In this document: in pieces, positions 16,793 through 25,697 of the stretch | Layout of the letters: every line of letters begins with the position of its first letter | How positions within the stretch are numbered: position 1 is the stretch's first letter | Assembly (NCBI GenBank): GCA_021841935.1 | Contig: JAKCDL010000012.1 | Coordinates: forward strand, 1 to 64,000 | DNA from: Actinomycetes bacterium | GTDB taxonomy: Bacteria; Actinomycetota; Acidimicrobiia; Acidimicrobiales; Acidimicrobiaceae | Length of the DNA: 64,000 nucleotides | Reading direction: 5' to 3' | Position numbers and translations under genes: made by a program | Notes under the pieces: model-generated | What the model was told of the DNA's origin: nothing | The model's database searches: none | Seen by the model: only the letters and a program-made list of their open reading frames with translations

Positions 16793-17701
16793 TCACTTGA
16801 AGATATGTGAGTAGTAGATTCCAGTTGCGACAAGTACGATCCAGAGAGCCCCTACGATCTGTAGCCTTCGGTTCGAAAGCACTAGCTCCTCTGGACTGCC
16901 CGCCTTGCCCTTATCAGCTTCAAGTGCGTATATAAGAATTCCCACCACAAATGGAATGGTGGATAGTTGAACGAAGAGAACACCTTTTCTAGCTGCAAAG
17001 CCTTCGAAGGTCCATAAGCCGTATGCCGCTATCGAAACTGCCGAGGCGAGTGATCGAACATAGTTCAAATAAGGGGCTGAATATTCTCCGAGTACTGCCT
17101 TGTGGGCTTTGGCATTTTCACCTACCTCCAAAACTTCGGCGTATCGCTTTCCCGTTACCATGAAGAGCGATCCAAAGGCGGCAACCGTAAGGAACCAGAC
17201 TGAAAGTGGAAGATTGGTCGCAAGGCCACCTGCAATTGACCTAAGGAGAAACCCGAACGAGACGATTGCGATGTCAATAACGGGCTCTTCCTTTAGATAG
17301 TAGGTATAGAGAACGGTTGTTACCAAGTAAGCGATCAACACCAAGGCAAACTTTATCGAGATGGTAAAGCCAAGAAGGCCAGCAACGGCGATTAGAAGTG
17401 ATCCAACGACTATCGCCGCACGTGGCTCGATGAGCCCCGCGGCTATGGGTCGAAATTTTTTAGTTGGATGGAGGCGATCGTTTTCGTAGTCGCGCGCGTC
17501 ATTTATCATATAGAGGCCAGAGGCAGCGATGGAGAAGAGTACCGCGCCTGCGAGGGCTAAAAAGAAGTTTCTACCCTCAAAGATCTTTCCAGCCGCCATA
17601 GGTGCCGCAAATAAGAGACCATTTTTGATCCATTGCTTTGGTCTCGCTAGAAGAAAAAAAGCCTTTGCAGGATTGCTACTCTCGCGTCTGTGTTTAGCCA
17701 A
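16793..17701 (-). CDS. Decaprenyl-phosphate phosphoribosyltransferase (UbiA family)
   Basis: 302 residues from TTG, polytopic. The prenyl-phosphate/Mg site is ND-x2-D-x3-D: Asn67, Asp68, Asp71, Asp75 in MINDARDYENDRLHPTKK, followed by RPIAAG, the form typical of the mycobacterial Rv3806c group. The first loop RPKQWIKN is also characteristic. The enzyme transfers phosphoribose from PRPP to decaprenyl phosphate, the first committed step to decaprenylphosphoryl arabinose. It lies upstream of dprE1 and dprE2 on the same strand, separated by 281 bases, in which no supported gene is seen. The three genes supply the complete epimerisation route except for the phosphatase step. Confidence 0.9.
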   Translation of the reverse strand: MAKHRRESSNPAKAFFLLARPKQWIKNGLLFAAPMAAGKIFEGRNFFLALAGAVLFSIAASGLYMINDARDYENDRLHPTKKFRPIAAGLIEPRAAIVVGSLLIAVAGLLGFTISIKFALVLIAYLVTTVLYTYYLKEEPVIDIAIVSFGFLLRSIAGGLATNLPLSVWFLTVAAFGSLFMVTGKRYAEVLEVGENAKAHKAVLGEYSAPYLNYVRSLASAVSIAAYGLWTFEGFAARKGVLFVQLSTIPFVVGILIYALEADKGKAGSPEELVLSNRRLQIVGALWIVLVATGIYYSHIFK

Positions 17702-17800
17702 GACTTCCCTTTCGATTAGACGTTCGAGTTAGATCATTTATACGGTGGCCTAGAGGCAAGATTCGATCATAGTCGAGAAAGGAACGTTAGAATTCGCTAC

Positions 17801-18409
17801 TTATCCAAGCAAGATCTTTGCCCCAAATACACTCAGAACTGCACCTGTCGTTATCTCAACGCCTCGCCTTTTTCTTCTATCTGCAAGAAGCTTGATTAGA
17901 GCCTGTGACCCCATTACGACAACGATCAGATAGATAAAGGAGACTACCAAGAAGTCGATCCCGTAGAGGAATGTTGCAAGAGGTACACTTGCACCCTTTG
18001 GTATGAAGCTTGGAAGGAATGAGATAAAAAAGATGCCAACCTTTGGATTGAGTAGATCGGTAGCCATTCCTTTTGAAAAGGATGAAACAAAGCTTCGACT
18101 TCGCGCTTCCCCTTGAATGTTCATTGGTGAGCTTTTACTAAAGATTGCACTGCCACCGAGGTACAACAGATAGAGGCCTCCAGCGATGTGCAAAATTAGG
18201 TATCCGATCTTTGATGCCGCCAAAAGAACTGCTATTCCCGCAGTCGTGAGGGTAATCCAAGCGAGGAGTCCAGTAAGGACACCGAGGATCGTTGCAATCC
18301 CGTCACGTCTTCCACCAGATACCGTTGCCCGAAGCACAACCATTGTGTCAGGGCCAGGTATGAGTGCTACGGCGATGGAGGCGACCGTAAAGGCTATTAT
18401 CTCTTTCAT
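17801..18409 (-). CDS. LysE family amino-acid/metabolite exporter
   Basis: The start is placed at ATG 18409, preceded by GGAAGG; the open frame extends six codons further to a TTG that overlaps this ribosome site. 202 residues with six hydrophobic segments and the family's N-terminal PGPDTMVVLR motif (about 19-28), and GMATDLLNPKVGIFFISFLP in the centre. These proteins export lysine, homoserine, threonine or related compounds by proton exchange; the substrate is not predictable. The gene is divergent from the GNAT gene. Confidence 0.88.
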   Translation of the reverse strand: MKEIIAFTVASIAVALIPGPDTMVVLRATVSGGRRDGIATILGVLTGLLAWITLTTAGIAVLLAASKIGYLILHIAGGLYLLYLGGSAIFSKSSPMNIQGEARSRSFVSSFSKGMATDLLNPKVGIFFISFLPSFIPKGASVPLATFLYGIDFLVVSFIYLIVVVMGSQALIKLLADRRKRRGVEITTGAVLSVFGAKILLG

Positions 18410-18454
18410 CGTTGCTTTGCCTTCCAAATAATCGCACGTACGAGAGGTTGCGCT

Positions 18455-19009
18455 ATGAACATACTAGGGTTTCCGATCGACGACGAAATCGTCCTATCGA
18501 TCGTCGCTTTGGAGGATGCAGAACCACTTTTTAGCCTTATTGACGACTCCAGGGTGCGCTTAGGTAAGTGGCTAGGATTCGTAGCCGATACCAAATCATC
18601 GAGCGATGTAGCAGCCTTCATCGCTAAGGTGAGGGCAAAGTTCGCCGTTGGTAAGAGCTACACATTTGCTATTAGGTACCGAGGGCTAGTCGCTGGGGTA
18701 ATCTCGATTGTAGTTGATGAGGTCAACAACTCTGGTGAAGTTGGATATTGGCTTGGTGCTGAATTTGAAGGGAAGCTGATTGTAACTCGCTGCGTAGATT
18801 CGCTCCTTGCCTTTGCCTTCAATAGCCTGTTGCTTCACCGCATAGAGATAAGAGTGGCTGTTGGAAATGCCAAGAGCAATAACGTCCCACCAAGATGTGG
18901 CTTTGTCTTTGAAGGGGTGATGAGGGGCGACTCAAAGGTGGGCGATAATTACTATGACACCAAACTCTACTCGAGGCTAGCGACCGATGAGGTTTTGCTA
19001 AGCAAGTAG
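18455..19009 (+). CDS. GNAT N-acetyltransferase, RimJ/RimL-like
   Basis: 184 residues, ATG start. It has the RimL-type layout: an N-terminal acceptor region ending RLGKWLGFV, central strands with EVGYWLGAEFEGK (where the usual acetyl-CoA loop follows as LIVTRC), and the NAKSNNVPPRCGFVFEGVMR segment matching the NxxSxxVxxxxGF motif. It acetylates an N-terminal alpha-amine or small-molecule amine using acetyl-CoA. The gene is divergent from lysE and convergent with the acyl-CoA ligase gene. The substrate is unknown. Confidence 0.85.
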   Translation: MNILGFPIDDEIVLSIVALEDAEPLFSLIDDSRVRLGKWLGFVADTKSSSDVAAFIAKVRAKFAVGKSYTFAIRYRGLVAGVISIVVDEVNNSGEVGYWLGAEFEGKLIVTRCVDSLLAFAFNSLLLHRIEIRVAVGNAKSNNVPPRCGFVFEGVMRGDSKVGDNYYDTKLYSRLATDEVLLSK

Positions 19010-19076
19010 CTTCACGCTTGTAAGGTTAATCTACTTCACCAACCACCTTCGGTAGCTGGTCCCAATCAAATTGTTA

Positions 19077-19105
19077 CTGCGGTCGATTCTTGAAGTCGAC
19101 CGCAG
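19077..19105. terminator. Hairpin between convergent GNAT and acyl-CoA ligase genes
   Basis: CTGCGGTCGA (19077-19086) and TCGACCGCAG (19096-19105) form a 10-bp perfect stem with a 9-base loop. On the minus strand TAACAATTT follows. It sits 68 bases after the GNAT stop and 6 bases from the ligase stop, so it probably serves both genes. Confidence 0.6.
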
Positions 19106-19110
19106 GTAGA

Positions 19111-20790
19111 TTAGTTGCTGTTCTTGGAGTAAAACTCTTTCAAATCACGCTTTAGGATCTTTCCAGTTGCGCCACGAGGTAGTTGTTCGTCGACTAGGAA
19201 GATCTTCGATGGAACCTTAAACTTCGCGATCTTTGCAACTAACTGTCTTTCGAGCGATTCTGCAGTTAAATCAGATCCAGGAATTTTGTAGATAACGGCT
19301 GCGACCTCTTCGCCAAGGCGTGGATCTGGAAGCCCAAATACCGCTGCCTCGTGGACTCCTTCGCACTCGTAGATAGCGGCCTCAACTTCAGCGCAGTAGA
19401 CGTTTTCACCACCACGGATCACCATATCTTTGATTCGGTCTTCAACGTAGGTATAGCCATCTTCGTCGATATAGCCAATATCTCCTGAGCGGAGAAAGGA
19501 GCCGAAGAAGGCAGCTTTGGTTGCCGCCTCGTTATTCCAGTAGCCCTTGATAATATTGGGGCCACTGAAGCAGATCTCACCGCGAATGTTTGGTCCTTGA
19601 CGCTCGCCAAACTCATTGAAGATTGCGACCTCCATTATAGGTAGGGGCTTTCCTGCGCTCGTAGGTCGTGCAACCGCGTCTTCGCCTTCGATTTGGGGTC
19701 CATAAGAGTTGGTTTCTGTCATTCCATAACCGAAGCCAGGAGACCCCTTACCTGGTGTAGAGGCTATCTTTCGGATTAACTCCGGTGGTACTGCTGAGCC
19801 TCCGCCACCAATGTGAGTTAGCGATGTGGTGTCGCGCCTTAGAAACTCCTCGTTCTCAAGTAGGTCGATAGACATCGTTGGCACACCTACAAATCGAGTG
19901 ATCCTCTCCTCTTCGATGATCCTTGCTGCTTCTGTAGGATCCCATCGATGCATCAGAACAATCTTTGCGCCCGATATGAGCGCAGAGAGCATGACTGCCA
20001 CTGAACCTGTTACGTGAAATAGAGGAATCGCAAGGATGAAAGCGGTTGGGAATCTAGGGGTGTTGGCTTCGGGGTTTCGAAGCATTGCAATTGCCGCCCT
20101 AGCTCCATTGGCAAAGATCGCTGTTAGTACGGCGCGTTGGGATGATACTGCCCCCTTTGGAAAACCTGTGGTCCCAGAGGTATAAAGGATCGTAGCGTCA
20201 TCCTCGTGGTCGATTGGGGGCCTTACGTAGTCGGTTGCGAGCGAAGGGTCATTGGGGTCGAAGTGTATTGTGCCTTCTCCGTGCACCTCTCGTTCATAAT
20301 CGCGGACTACGACTAATTCAATTCCGCGCTCTTGAGCTGCTTCTATGCTGCGCATCGCCCGTTCTCTATCACAGACGATGACCTTCGGTGTGGAGTCGTC
20401 TAAAGAAAATGCGATCTCGTTAGGTTGCCACCAGGCATTTACGAGGGTCGCAACTCCTCCAATAAGGTGAACGGCTATGTAGGTCGAGATCCACTCAGGT
20501 AGATTTCGCATCGCAATAGCGACACGGTCGCCCTTTTCGACTCCAAGTTGGACTTGAAGTAGGTGTGCAATTCGATCTGCTTGAGCCATAAGCGAGGCGT
20601 ATGATATCCGCTCCGAGCCATATACGACGGCCTCTTTATCACCAAAGTCGCGACAGCGACCAAATGTATCACCCAACGAAGGGGGAGTGTGGGCGAAGTA
20701 CTTCATATGGTGGCCAAGGATCGTGCCCTCAGTGATCTCGAAAAGTTGCCCCGGTCCTGTAACTGCTGCAAAGGCCTCTTCGTAATTCAA
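19111..20790 (-). CDS. Class I adenylate-forming acyl-CoA ligase
   Basis: 559 residues from TTG. Motifs in order: TILYTSGTTGFPKGAV (AMP-binding P-loop, about 199-214), GYGMTETN, LRSGDIGYIDEDGY, DRIKDMVIRGGENVYCAEVE (hinge and CoA region), and PRGATGKILKRDL with the catalytic lysine. The enzyme activates a carboxylic acid with ATP and transfers it to CoA. The long N-terminal segment and GGENVYCAEVE favour a fatty-acid or aromatic-acid CoA ligase. No beta-oxidation gene is adjacent, so the substrate is not indicated. Confidence 0.9.
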   Translation of the reverse strand: MNYEEAFAAVTGPGQLFEITEGTILGHHMKYFAHTPPSLGDTFGRCRDFGDKEAVVYGSERISYASLMAQADRIAHLLQVQLGVEKGDRVAIAMRNLPEWISTYIAVHLIGGVATLVNAWWQPNEIAFSLDDSTPKVIVCDRERAMRSIEAAQERGIELVVVRDYEREVHGEGTIHFDPNDPSLATDYVRPPIDHEDDATILYTSGTTGFPKGAVSSQRAVLTAIFANGARAAIAMLRNPEANTPRFPTAFILAIPLFHVTGSVAVMLSALISGAKIVLMHRWDPTEAARIIEEERITRFVGVPTMSIDLLENEEFLRRDTTSLTHIGGGGSAVPPELIRKIASTPGKGSPGFGYGMTETNSYGPQIEGEDAVARPTSAGKPLPIMEVAIFNEFGERQGPNIRGEICFSGPNIIKGYWNNEAATKAAFFGSFLRSGDIGYIDEDGYTYVEDRIKDMVIRGGENVYCAEVEAAIYECEGVHEAAVFGLPDPRLGEEVAAVIYKIPGSDLTAESLERQLVAKIAKFKVPSKIFLVDEQLPRGATGKILKRDLKEFYSKNSN

Positions 20791-21016
20791 TGCTCTTCAT
20801 CCTCGTCTCTAGACTTCCTTACCTAATCTACCTAAAAGGCGCGATCCTTTCATTGAGAAATCGATATCGTGCTAACACACGAAGTCGAATCGGGCTATCA
20901 CGGATAAATACGGAGGATCGCCCTGAAAGTCTTTCGAGTGGAAACTGGGTGCATAACAAGGAGACATCCGGATAACTCTTAGATTGGTCAATGCCGCAAG
21001 TTGAGCGATTTGCGGG

Positions 21017-21178
21017 ATGGCCTACACATCAGACCATGGTGGTTACTAGCTTGTGGCATCTGATGGCGGAATCTTCGCCTTTGGAGATGCAAGCTACCTC
21101 GGAAGTGTTCCTGGCTCACTTTCAGACGGGTCGCTTTTATCATTCAACGGTCAGGTAGTCGGAGTTGGTTCTCTCTAG
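21017..21178 (+). pseudogene. Decayed 3' fragment of a SpoIID-type repeat-protein gene
   Basis: The plus frame starting at 21017 reads MAYTSDHGGY, stop, [19 protein letters not shown], a short tail ending GVGSL and a TAG at 21176-21178. It matches the 42-residue repeat of the 12.2-kb gene ([26 protein letters not shown]) and the style of its C terminus. The conserved Trp codon TGG is TAG at 21047-21049. No start, signal peptide or SpoIID domain precedes it; 20791-21016 holds nothing recognisable. This is the relic of a second repeat protein, or a displaced copy of the 3' end. Confidence 0.8.
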
Positions 21179-21212
21179 AACTCGAATACCGATCCTTAGG
21201 ACAATATTAAAA

Positions 21213-21255
21213 GTTGAGTAGGTGAGGGATTTCAAAGTCTCCTCACCTACTCAAC
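21213..21255 (-). terminator. Strong intrinsic terminator of the MFS gene
   Basis: GTTGAGTAGGTGAGG (21213-21227) and CCTCACCTACTCAAC (21241-21255) form a perfect 15-bp stem with a 13-base loop. On the minus strand TTTTAATATT follows immediately, so it fits termination of transcription coming from the MFS gene (stop at 21434). It may also have ended transcription of the decayed repeat gene on the plus strand. Confidence 0.75.
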
Positions 21256-21433
21256 GGTCTTAGCAACCTTGCTCTTTGAATGAAGGTTCTTGTTGAAATT
21301 TGCCAGGGTCATCGACTAGTTGGAGGTTTGTCGTCTTCAGAGGGTTAGGGTCAAGGGTCGAGGGAGAGATCTGTATCGAGTCGAATCTTCGAAGTGTCGT
21401 ACCTTATCTTGACAATGATGAAGATGAAAAGAA

Positions 21434-22672
21434 TTATTTGGCGTTTTCGACGTCGATCGACTTGACTCTTCGAAAGCTTCTCCACAGCGATATGTCGTAT
21501 CCGATCTTTAGGGTCCCGCCAATTAGAAAAGGTGCAACTGCGCCAACTCCGCTGAGAGTGGCGCCTCCTAGAATCGGGCCTATTGCTCGCCCTGCTTGCT
21601 TGCCGATCGACGTTCTAGCTGCAGCTTTTGTCCTAAATTCTGGCTCAACGATTGAAGCGATGTAGCTCTGTCGTGTTGGTACGTCCATTTCGACCAGGAG
21701 AGATCGAGCTACCAAAAGAAGGCTCGCAACTATCTGACTTCCCGTAAATGGAACCGCTATCAATAGCAAGGAGGAGGGAATATGGGTAAATACAGCTGTA
21801 TTTAGAAGGCCGATTCGCCTTGAAATCCTTACGGCAAATGGATAGGAGATCGAGTTGAGAATCGCCATAACAAAGTAGAGAATCGCCAGGTGACTAAGGG
21901 TCATATGATACTTTTGATGAAGCCAAAAGGCTATTAGCGCGGGAGTTACGGTTCCACTTCCGGTTGAGTCCACGACAAAGAGCAGGGCTAGTCGATTGAT
22001 TTTACGATCGCTATCGGTGTATGCGGATTGAACTTGATTGTTTACGAAGAGCCCGTGGGAAGCCTCTTCAATTGCACTGCTCGTTAGTGAAATAAGAACT
22101 ATAGCGCCCCCTAAAGCGGCGTAGATAAAGTTCATAGTTGATATCGATGAGCTAGTGGTTGCTCCTAAATAGTGCGGAAGTGCAGCTGCGAGAGCTCCAA
22201 TTGCCCCAGCGGTAGACGTTGCGAATCCATACTTTGCAAAGGTCTCTGTCCTTGTCGACTCTTCAGTATGTGAGAGCTGCCCTTCTACTGCAGCGGTGAC
22301 GAATTGGCCTCCAAGTGGTGGTAGAAAGCCGAACACCGCAGAGACTAACAGCTCTGGAATCGACGATGCCATCCCAACGAGGAGACCGGTAGCTGCCATC
22401 AAAAATCCAGCGGCGAGGAGGAATTTGCGAATTGACTTTGACCCATTGATACGTTCGGCAACCAAGCGGGTGATGGCGATACTTATTAGTACTGAAAGGG
22501 TTGTAACGATCCCGAGGCCGAATGCGCTGAGGCCGAGCTGATCGGCTTTGAAGGCGAACGTAATGGTAAAAAAACCAAGGCCGAACTGCCTCAAGGTATC
22601 GACAGCTATTAATTTCGCGACGTTCTTCACTGTGATACGGTCTTCTTTTCGGTGCGCTGCAACGTAACACAT
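21434..22672 (-). CDS. Major facilitator superfamily transporter
   Basis: 412 residues with about 12 hydrophobic segments in two halves, joined by a hydrophilic loop near residues 205-225. The N-terminal half contains FGLGIVTTLSVLISI and the loop LVAERINGSKSIRKFLLAAG, a weak form of the MFS loop 2-3 signature. The second half has EMDVPTRQSYIASIVEPEFRTKAAA, seen in MFS drug and metabolite efflux proteins. The substrate is not predictable. The gene is divergent from queC with 193 bases between starts; no regulator is adjacent. Confidence 0.85.
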   Translation of the reverse strand: MCYVAAHRKEDRITVKNVAKLIAVDTLRQFGLGFFTITFAFKADQLGLSAFGLGIVTTLSVLISIAITRLVAERINGSKSIRKFLLAAGFLMAATGLLVGMASSIPELLVSAVFGFLPPLGGQFVTAAVEGQLSHTEESTRTETFAKYGFATSTAGAIGALAAALPHYLGATTSSSISTMNFIYAALGGAIVLISLTSSAIEEASHGLFVNNQVQSAYTDSDRKINRLALLFVVDSTGSGTVTPALIAFWLHQKYHMTLSHLAILYFVMAILNSISYPFAVRISRRIGLLNTAVFTHIPSSLLLIAVPFTGSQIVASLLLVARSLLVEMDVPTRQSYIASIVEPEFRTKAAARTSIGKQAGRAIGPILGGATLSGVGAVAPFLIGGTLKIGYDISLWRSFRRVKSIDVENAK

Positions 22673-22865
22673 CTAATCTATTGAGCCACGCTCACTTTGA
22701 GGGCGGGATCTAAGAAACTGTCGCTTCCTTTAGCAAAGTATCGCAATTGTTGATCTGGGTTATCGCGCTCGCCTTGATTCCCTTCTCCATTTCGAGGAGC
22801 TTCGTCTAAGGGTGAATTTATCCACGTGCATCGGTAGTCATTTTTATGAACCATAGACTCAGACT

Positions 22866-23549
22866 GTGACAAAAAAATGTGTTCTCCTACTGAGCGGTGG
22901 TCTTGACTCTGCGACGACTTTAGCGATCGCCAAGAGAGAAGGCTTTGACGTTTCGGCTCTATCATTTGACTATGGACAACGCCATGTCGTTGAGTTGAAC
23001 TCTGCCAAGTCAGTGGCCGCTGCAATGGGGGTCACTGATCATAGAGTGGCAAAGATCGATCTGCGAATCTTTGGTGGCTCAGCCCTCACTAGCGATAGTG
23101 CAGTCCCTCACGGTGACGATCCTATGGCCAGGGTGGAGATTCCAATCACATATGTTCCTGCCCGAAATACTATCTTTCTCTCCTTCGCCCTCGCTATGGC
23201 AGAGACGATAGGGGCATTTGATATCTTTATCGGTGCCAACCAAGTTGACTACTCTGGTTACCCTGACTGCCGCGGGGAATATCTAGACTCATACGCAGCC
23301 ATGGCCAACCTGGCTACAGCTGCGGCGGTTGAAGGTAGGGGGAGATTTCAGATACATGCTCCGCTCCTTGATTTGACTAAGGATGAGATAATTCGGCGTG
23401 GTCTCTCGCTGGGTGTGCCCTATGAGTTGACAATTAGCTGCTATGACCCGATCGACGGAAGGGCTTGTACTACCTGTGACTCGTGCCAGATAAGACGTAG
23501 CGCCTTTGCGAAGTTGGGTATGAAAGATCCAGCTCCTTCGATTCAGTAG
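22866..23549 (+). CDS. queC: 7-cyano-7-deazaguanine (preQ0) synthase QueC
   Basis: 227 residues from GTG. The N-terminal ATP-pyrophosphatase loop [12 protein letters not shown] (7-18) is followed by [25 protein letters not shown], and the zinc site Cys192-x8-Cys201-x2-Cys204-x2-Cys207. QueC converts 7-carboxy-7-deazaguanine to preQ0 using ATP and ammonia. It is followed by queF and a VUT-family transporter, consistent with a route to preQ1 and queuosine-modified tRNA. The earlier genes queD and queE are not in the window. I found no preQ1 riboswitch in the leader. Confidence 0.96.
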   Translation: MTKKCVLLLSGGLDSATTLAIAKREGFDVSALSFDYGQRHVVELNSAKSVAAAMGVTDHRVAKIDLRIFGGSALTSDSAVPHGDDPMARVEIPITYVPARNTIFLSFALAMAETIGAFDIFIGANQVDYSGYPDCRGEYLDSYAAMANLATAAAVEGRGRFQIHAPLLDLTKDEIIRRGLSLGVPYELTISCYDPIDGRACTTCDSCQIRRSAFAKLGMKDPAPSIQ

Positions 23550-23600
23550 GGAATCGATTAGGATAGAACGCCGTAAAAGTTTCAACCCAGGGAAGTTTAA

Positions 23601-24083
23601 TTGGCTAGCGACACCAGCAATTTGACCCATCTCGGCTCAAATTCAACGAAGTACAACTACGACGAACCAAATGCCTCCATACTTGAGACCTTTGCCAACC
23701 CTCATATTGGTCGTAAATTTGTGATTGGTTTGGATTGCTTAGAGTTCACAAGCCTCTGCCCAATGACAGGTCAGCCCGACTACGGCAAAGTATGGATCGA
23801 CTACGTTGCTGATCAACTTTGTGTGGAGAGCAAGTCATTGAAGCTCTATCTAGTTGCCTATAGAAACCACGGCGCATTCCACGAGGATTGCATAAATCAA
23901 ATTGCAAACGACATAATCGCAAGGATCGATCCAGTTGCCATAAGGGTCTATGGGGACTTCAACGTCAGAGGCGGGATTGCGATAAAGCCAATGGTCTTTG
24001 AGTACGGCAAGACAGTTACCGATAGCGACGTTGCCCGTATCGACTCTCTCTATTCGAACTTTGACAGAATTAGCGGAAGATAA
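23601..24083 (+). CDS. queF: NADPH-dependent preQ0 reductase QueF (unimodular type)
   Basis: 160 residues from TTG. The QueF signature is complete: Cys53 in FTSLCPMTGQPDYG, with the conserved Asp60. The downstream LKLYLVAYRNHGAFHEDC box contains the substrate-binding Glu. The short single-domain length matches the type I (YkvM-like) enzyme. It reduces the nitrile of preQ0 to the aminomethyl group of preQ1, which Tgt inserts in tRNA. It lies 51 bases after queC and 4 bases before the transporter gene, so the three form an operon. Confidence 0.95.
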   Translation: MASDTSNLTHLGSNSTKYNYDEPNASILETFANPHIGRKFVIGLDCLEFTSLCPMTGQPDYGKVWIDYVADQLCVESKSLKLYLVAYRNHGAFHEDCINQIANDIIARIDPVAIRVYGDFNVRGGIAIKPMVFEYGKTVTDSDVARIDSLYSNFDRISGR

Positions 24084-24087
24084 TCAA

Positions 24088-24684
24088 TTGAAATTTTTAA
24101 AGACCACGGACAAAAAGAGCTCGTTAGTCGCGCTAGTTGCCTTTGTTCTCTATGTGGGATCGATCGTGGGGGCAAACTACATGATTGGCCATATCGGTAA
24201 GGCTATACCAGGTGCACACGTCCTGCCAGTAGGCTTTGGCCTTTATGCACCATCGGGCGTCTACCTCGCCTCCCTTGCACTTGTCTCTCGCGATCTGCTT
24301 CAGCGAAGCGCAGGTACTCTTCCTGGTGTCGTAGCAATTCTTCTCGGCGCCTTCATCTCGTACTTCATATCGACGCCGAAGCTCGCCTTCGCCTCTGGAT
24401 TTACCTTCCTGGTCTCTGAGACGGTTGACTTTGCAATCTTTACCCCCCTTGCAAAGCGAAACTTTGCTGCTGGGGTCTTGGTGGCTGGACTCTTTGGGGA
24501 ATTTGTTGACTCGGTACTCTTCTTGACGCTTGCCCAGATTCCGCTGTCGATCGCGTTAAAGGGGCAGCTGGTAGGCAAATTATGGGTTATTCTTCTCGGT
24601 TCGTTGATCTCGTTTTTGCTTCGCAAGAGCTCGCTTCTCTCGCCGCAACCAAAGACACAAGGCATCCGACCAACCTCGCTCTAG
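24088..24684 (+). CDS. VUT family (YhhQ-like) queuosine-precursor transporter
   Basis: The start is placed at TTG 24088, with GGAAG (24075-24079) 8 bases before it. The frame runs back into queF, but that part encodes no membrane segment. 198 residues with five or six hydrophobic segments: LVALVAFVLYVGSIVGANY, then LYAPSGVYLASLALVSRDLLQR, a motif of the VUT/DUF165 family, and GFTFLVSETVDFAIFTPL. Escherichia coli YhhQ imports preQ0 and preQ1. Together with QueC and QueF this suggests salvage in addition to synthesis. Confidence 0.86.
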   Translation: MKFLKTTDKKSSLVALVAFVLYVGSIVGANYMIGHIGKAIPGAHVLPVGFGLYAPSGVYLASLALVSRDLLQRSAGTLPGVVAILLGAFISYFISTPKLAFASGFTFLVSETVDFAIFTPLAKRNFAAGVLVAGLFGEFVDSVLFLTLAQIPLSIALKGQLVGKLWVILLGSLISFLLRKSSLLSPQPKTQGIRPTSL

Positions 24685-24822
24685 TTCAATCCGCCCATTC
24701 GTCGTCGTTCTAGTTATGAGGCTACGTCCTTCTCTAGCTGATAACGTATAGAAGAGTCAAGGTCGACGCCGGAATATTGAAGATGGAGTCGAAAAAGTTA
24801 CGAGAAGATAGGTTTTATTTAG

Positions 24823-25551
24823 GTGGCTACCGAGACGCCAAGTGGCGTGCCCTTTATCGACGACAACGTCTTTTTGGTATTCGACCTAGAGACGACAGGG
24901 GTGGACGTAACTAGCGACCTTCCGGTAAGTTATTCAATACTTACCTACTTGGGCTCTGACTTAGCAAACCAACTCTACTCGGTGGTTTATCCTGGCTTAG
25001 ATATTCCTGCTGAGGCGTCGGCGATCCATGGAATTTCGACGGACGTTGCCCTAAAAGTGGGAAGCGATTTAAGGGACGGCCTTTATCAAGTCGTTCTCAG
25101 CCTACTTAGGGCAAGTCGCGACGGTTGGTATGTGGTCGGAATGAACGTTGCCTTTGACCTTTCTATGGTGAATTTTGCCGCCAAGAAGATTTTGGGTGAG
25201 TCTCTCATCGACTACGGCTTCAACGCCCCGGTTATAGATACTCTCGTACTCGATCGTTACTTGGAGCCATATCGAAAGGGACGGAGAAACTTAGATGCCC
25301 TATGCATGAGGTACAAAGTTACCGGTGGTGGCTTCCACAATGCACTTGAGGACACAAAGATGACCTTCGGCGTGCTAGTGGCCATGTTAAAAGAGTTCCC
25401 AAGTGCAGTTGATATGTTAGAGGCCAAATCCTGTACCGATACGATGAAGGCGCTTCACGAAAAGTGGTTGACTGGCTACAACGACTACTTAGTGCGAAGC
25501 GGAAAGGATGAAATCGCCTACCACGGCTGGCCAATCTCAACCCAAAGCTAG
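24823..25551 (+). CDS. DnaQ-like DEDDh 3'-5' exonuclease
   Basis: 242 residues from GTG. The DEDDh catalytic set is present: Asp21 and Glu23 in VFDLETTG, Asp in GMNVAFDLSMVNFA (about 110), and His with Asp in FHNALEDTKMT (about 174-179). The family includes the proofreading epsilon subunit of DNA polymerase III and stand-alone exonucleases; the stand-alone form and absence of a clamp-binding tail seen by eye fit a repair or turnover nuclease. It is an isolated gene after the queuosine operon. Confidence 0.9.
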   Translation: MATETPSGVPFIDDNVFLVFDLETTGVDVTSDLPVSYSILTYLGSDLANQLYSVVYPGLDIPAEASAIHGISTDVALKVGSDLRDGLYQVVLSLLRASRDGWYVVGMNVAFDLSMVNFAAKKILGESLIDYGFNAPVIDTLVLDRYLEPYRKGRRNLDALCMRYKVTGGGFHNALEDTKMTFGVLVAMLKEFPSAVDMLEAKSCTDTMKALHEKWLTGYNDYLVRSGKDEIAYHGWPISTQS

Positions 25552-25697
25552 TGCAGCTCGATTGTTTGGGCAAATCGCCACCTTTTGATGGGACTATTGG
25601 CCACCTTATCGGAGGCTAATTCGGCGCTATCTTTTACTTATATTGAAGTTATTAGGTAGCGGACAAGAATTTCCGAACCGCCAAAGGTAGGTTCCAA

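Noticed and set aside
21300-21665. 121-codon plus-strand frame
   Set aside because: It mostly lies antisense to the end of the MFS transporter gene and shows no domain.
22673-22865. Possible preQ1 riboswitch before queC
   Set aside because: No sequence resembling the known short preQ1 aptamers was seen on the plus strand.
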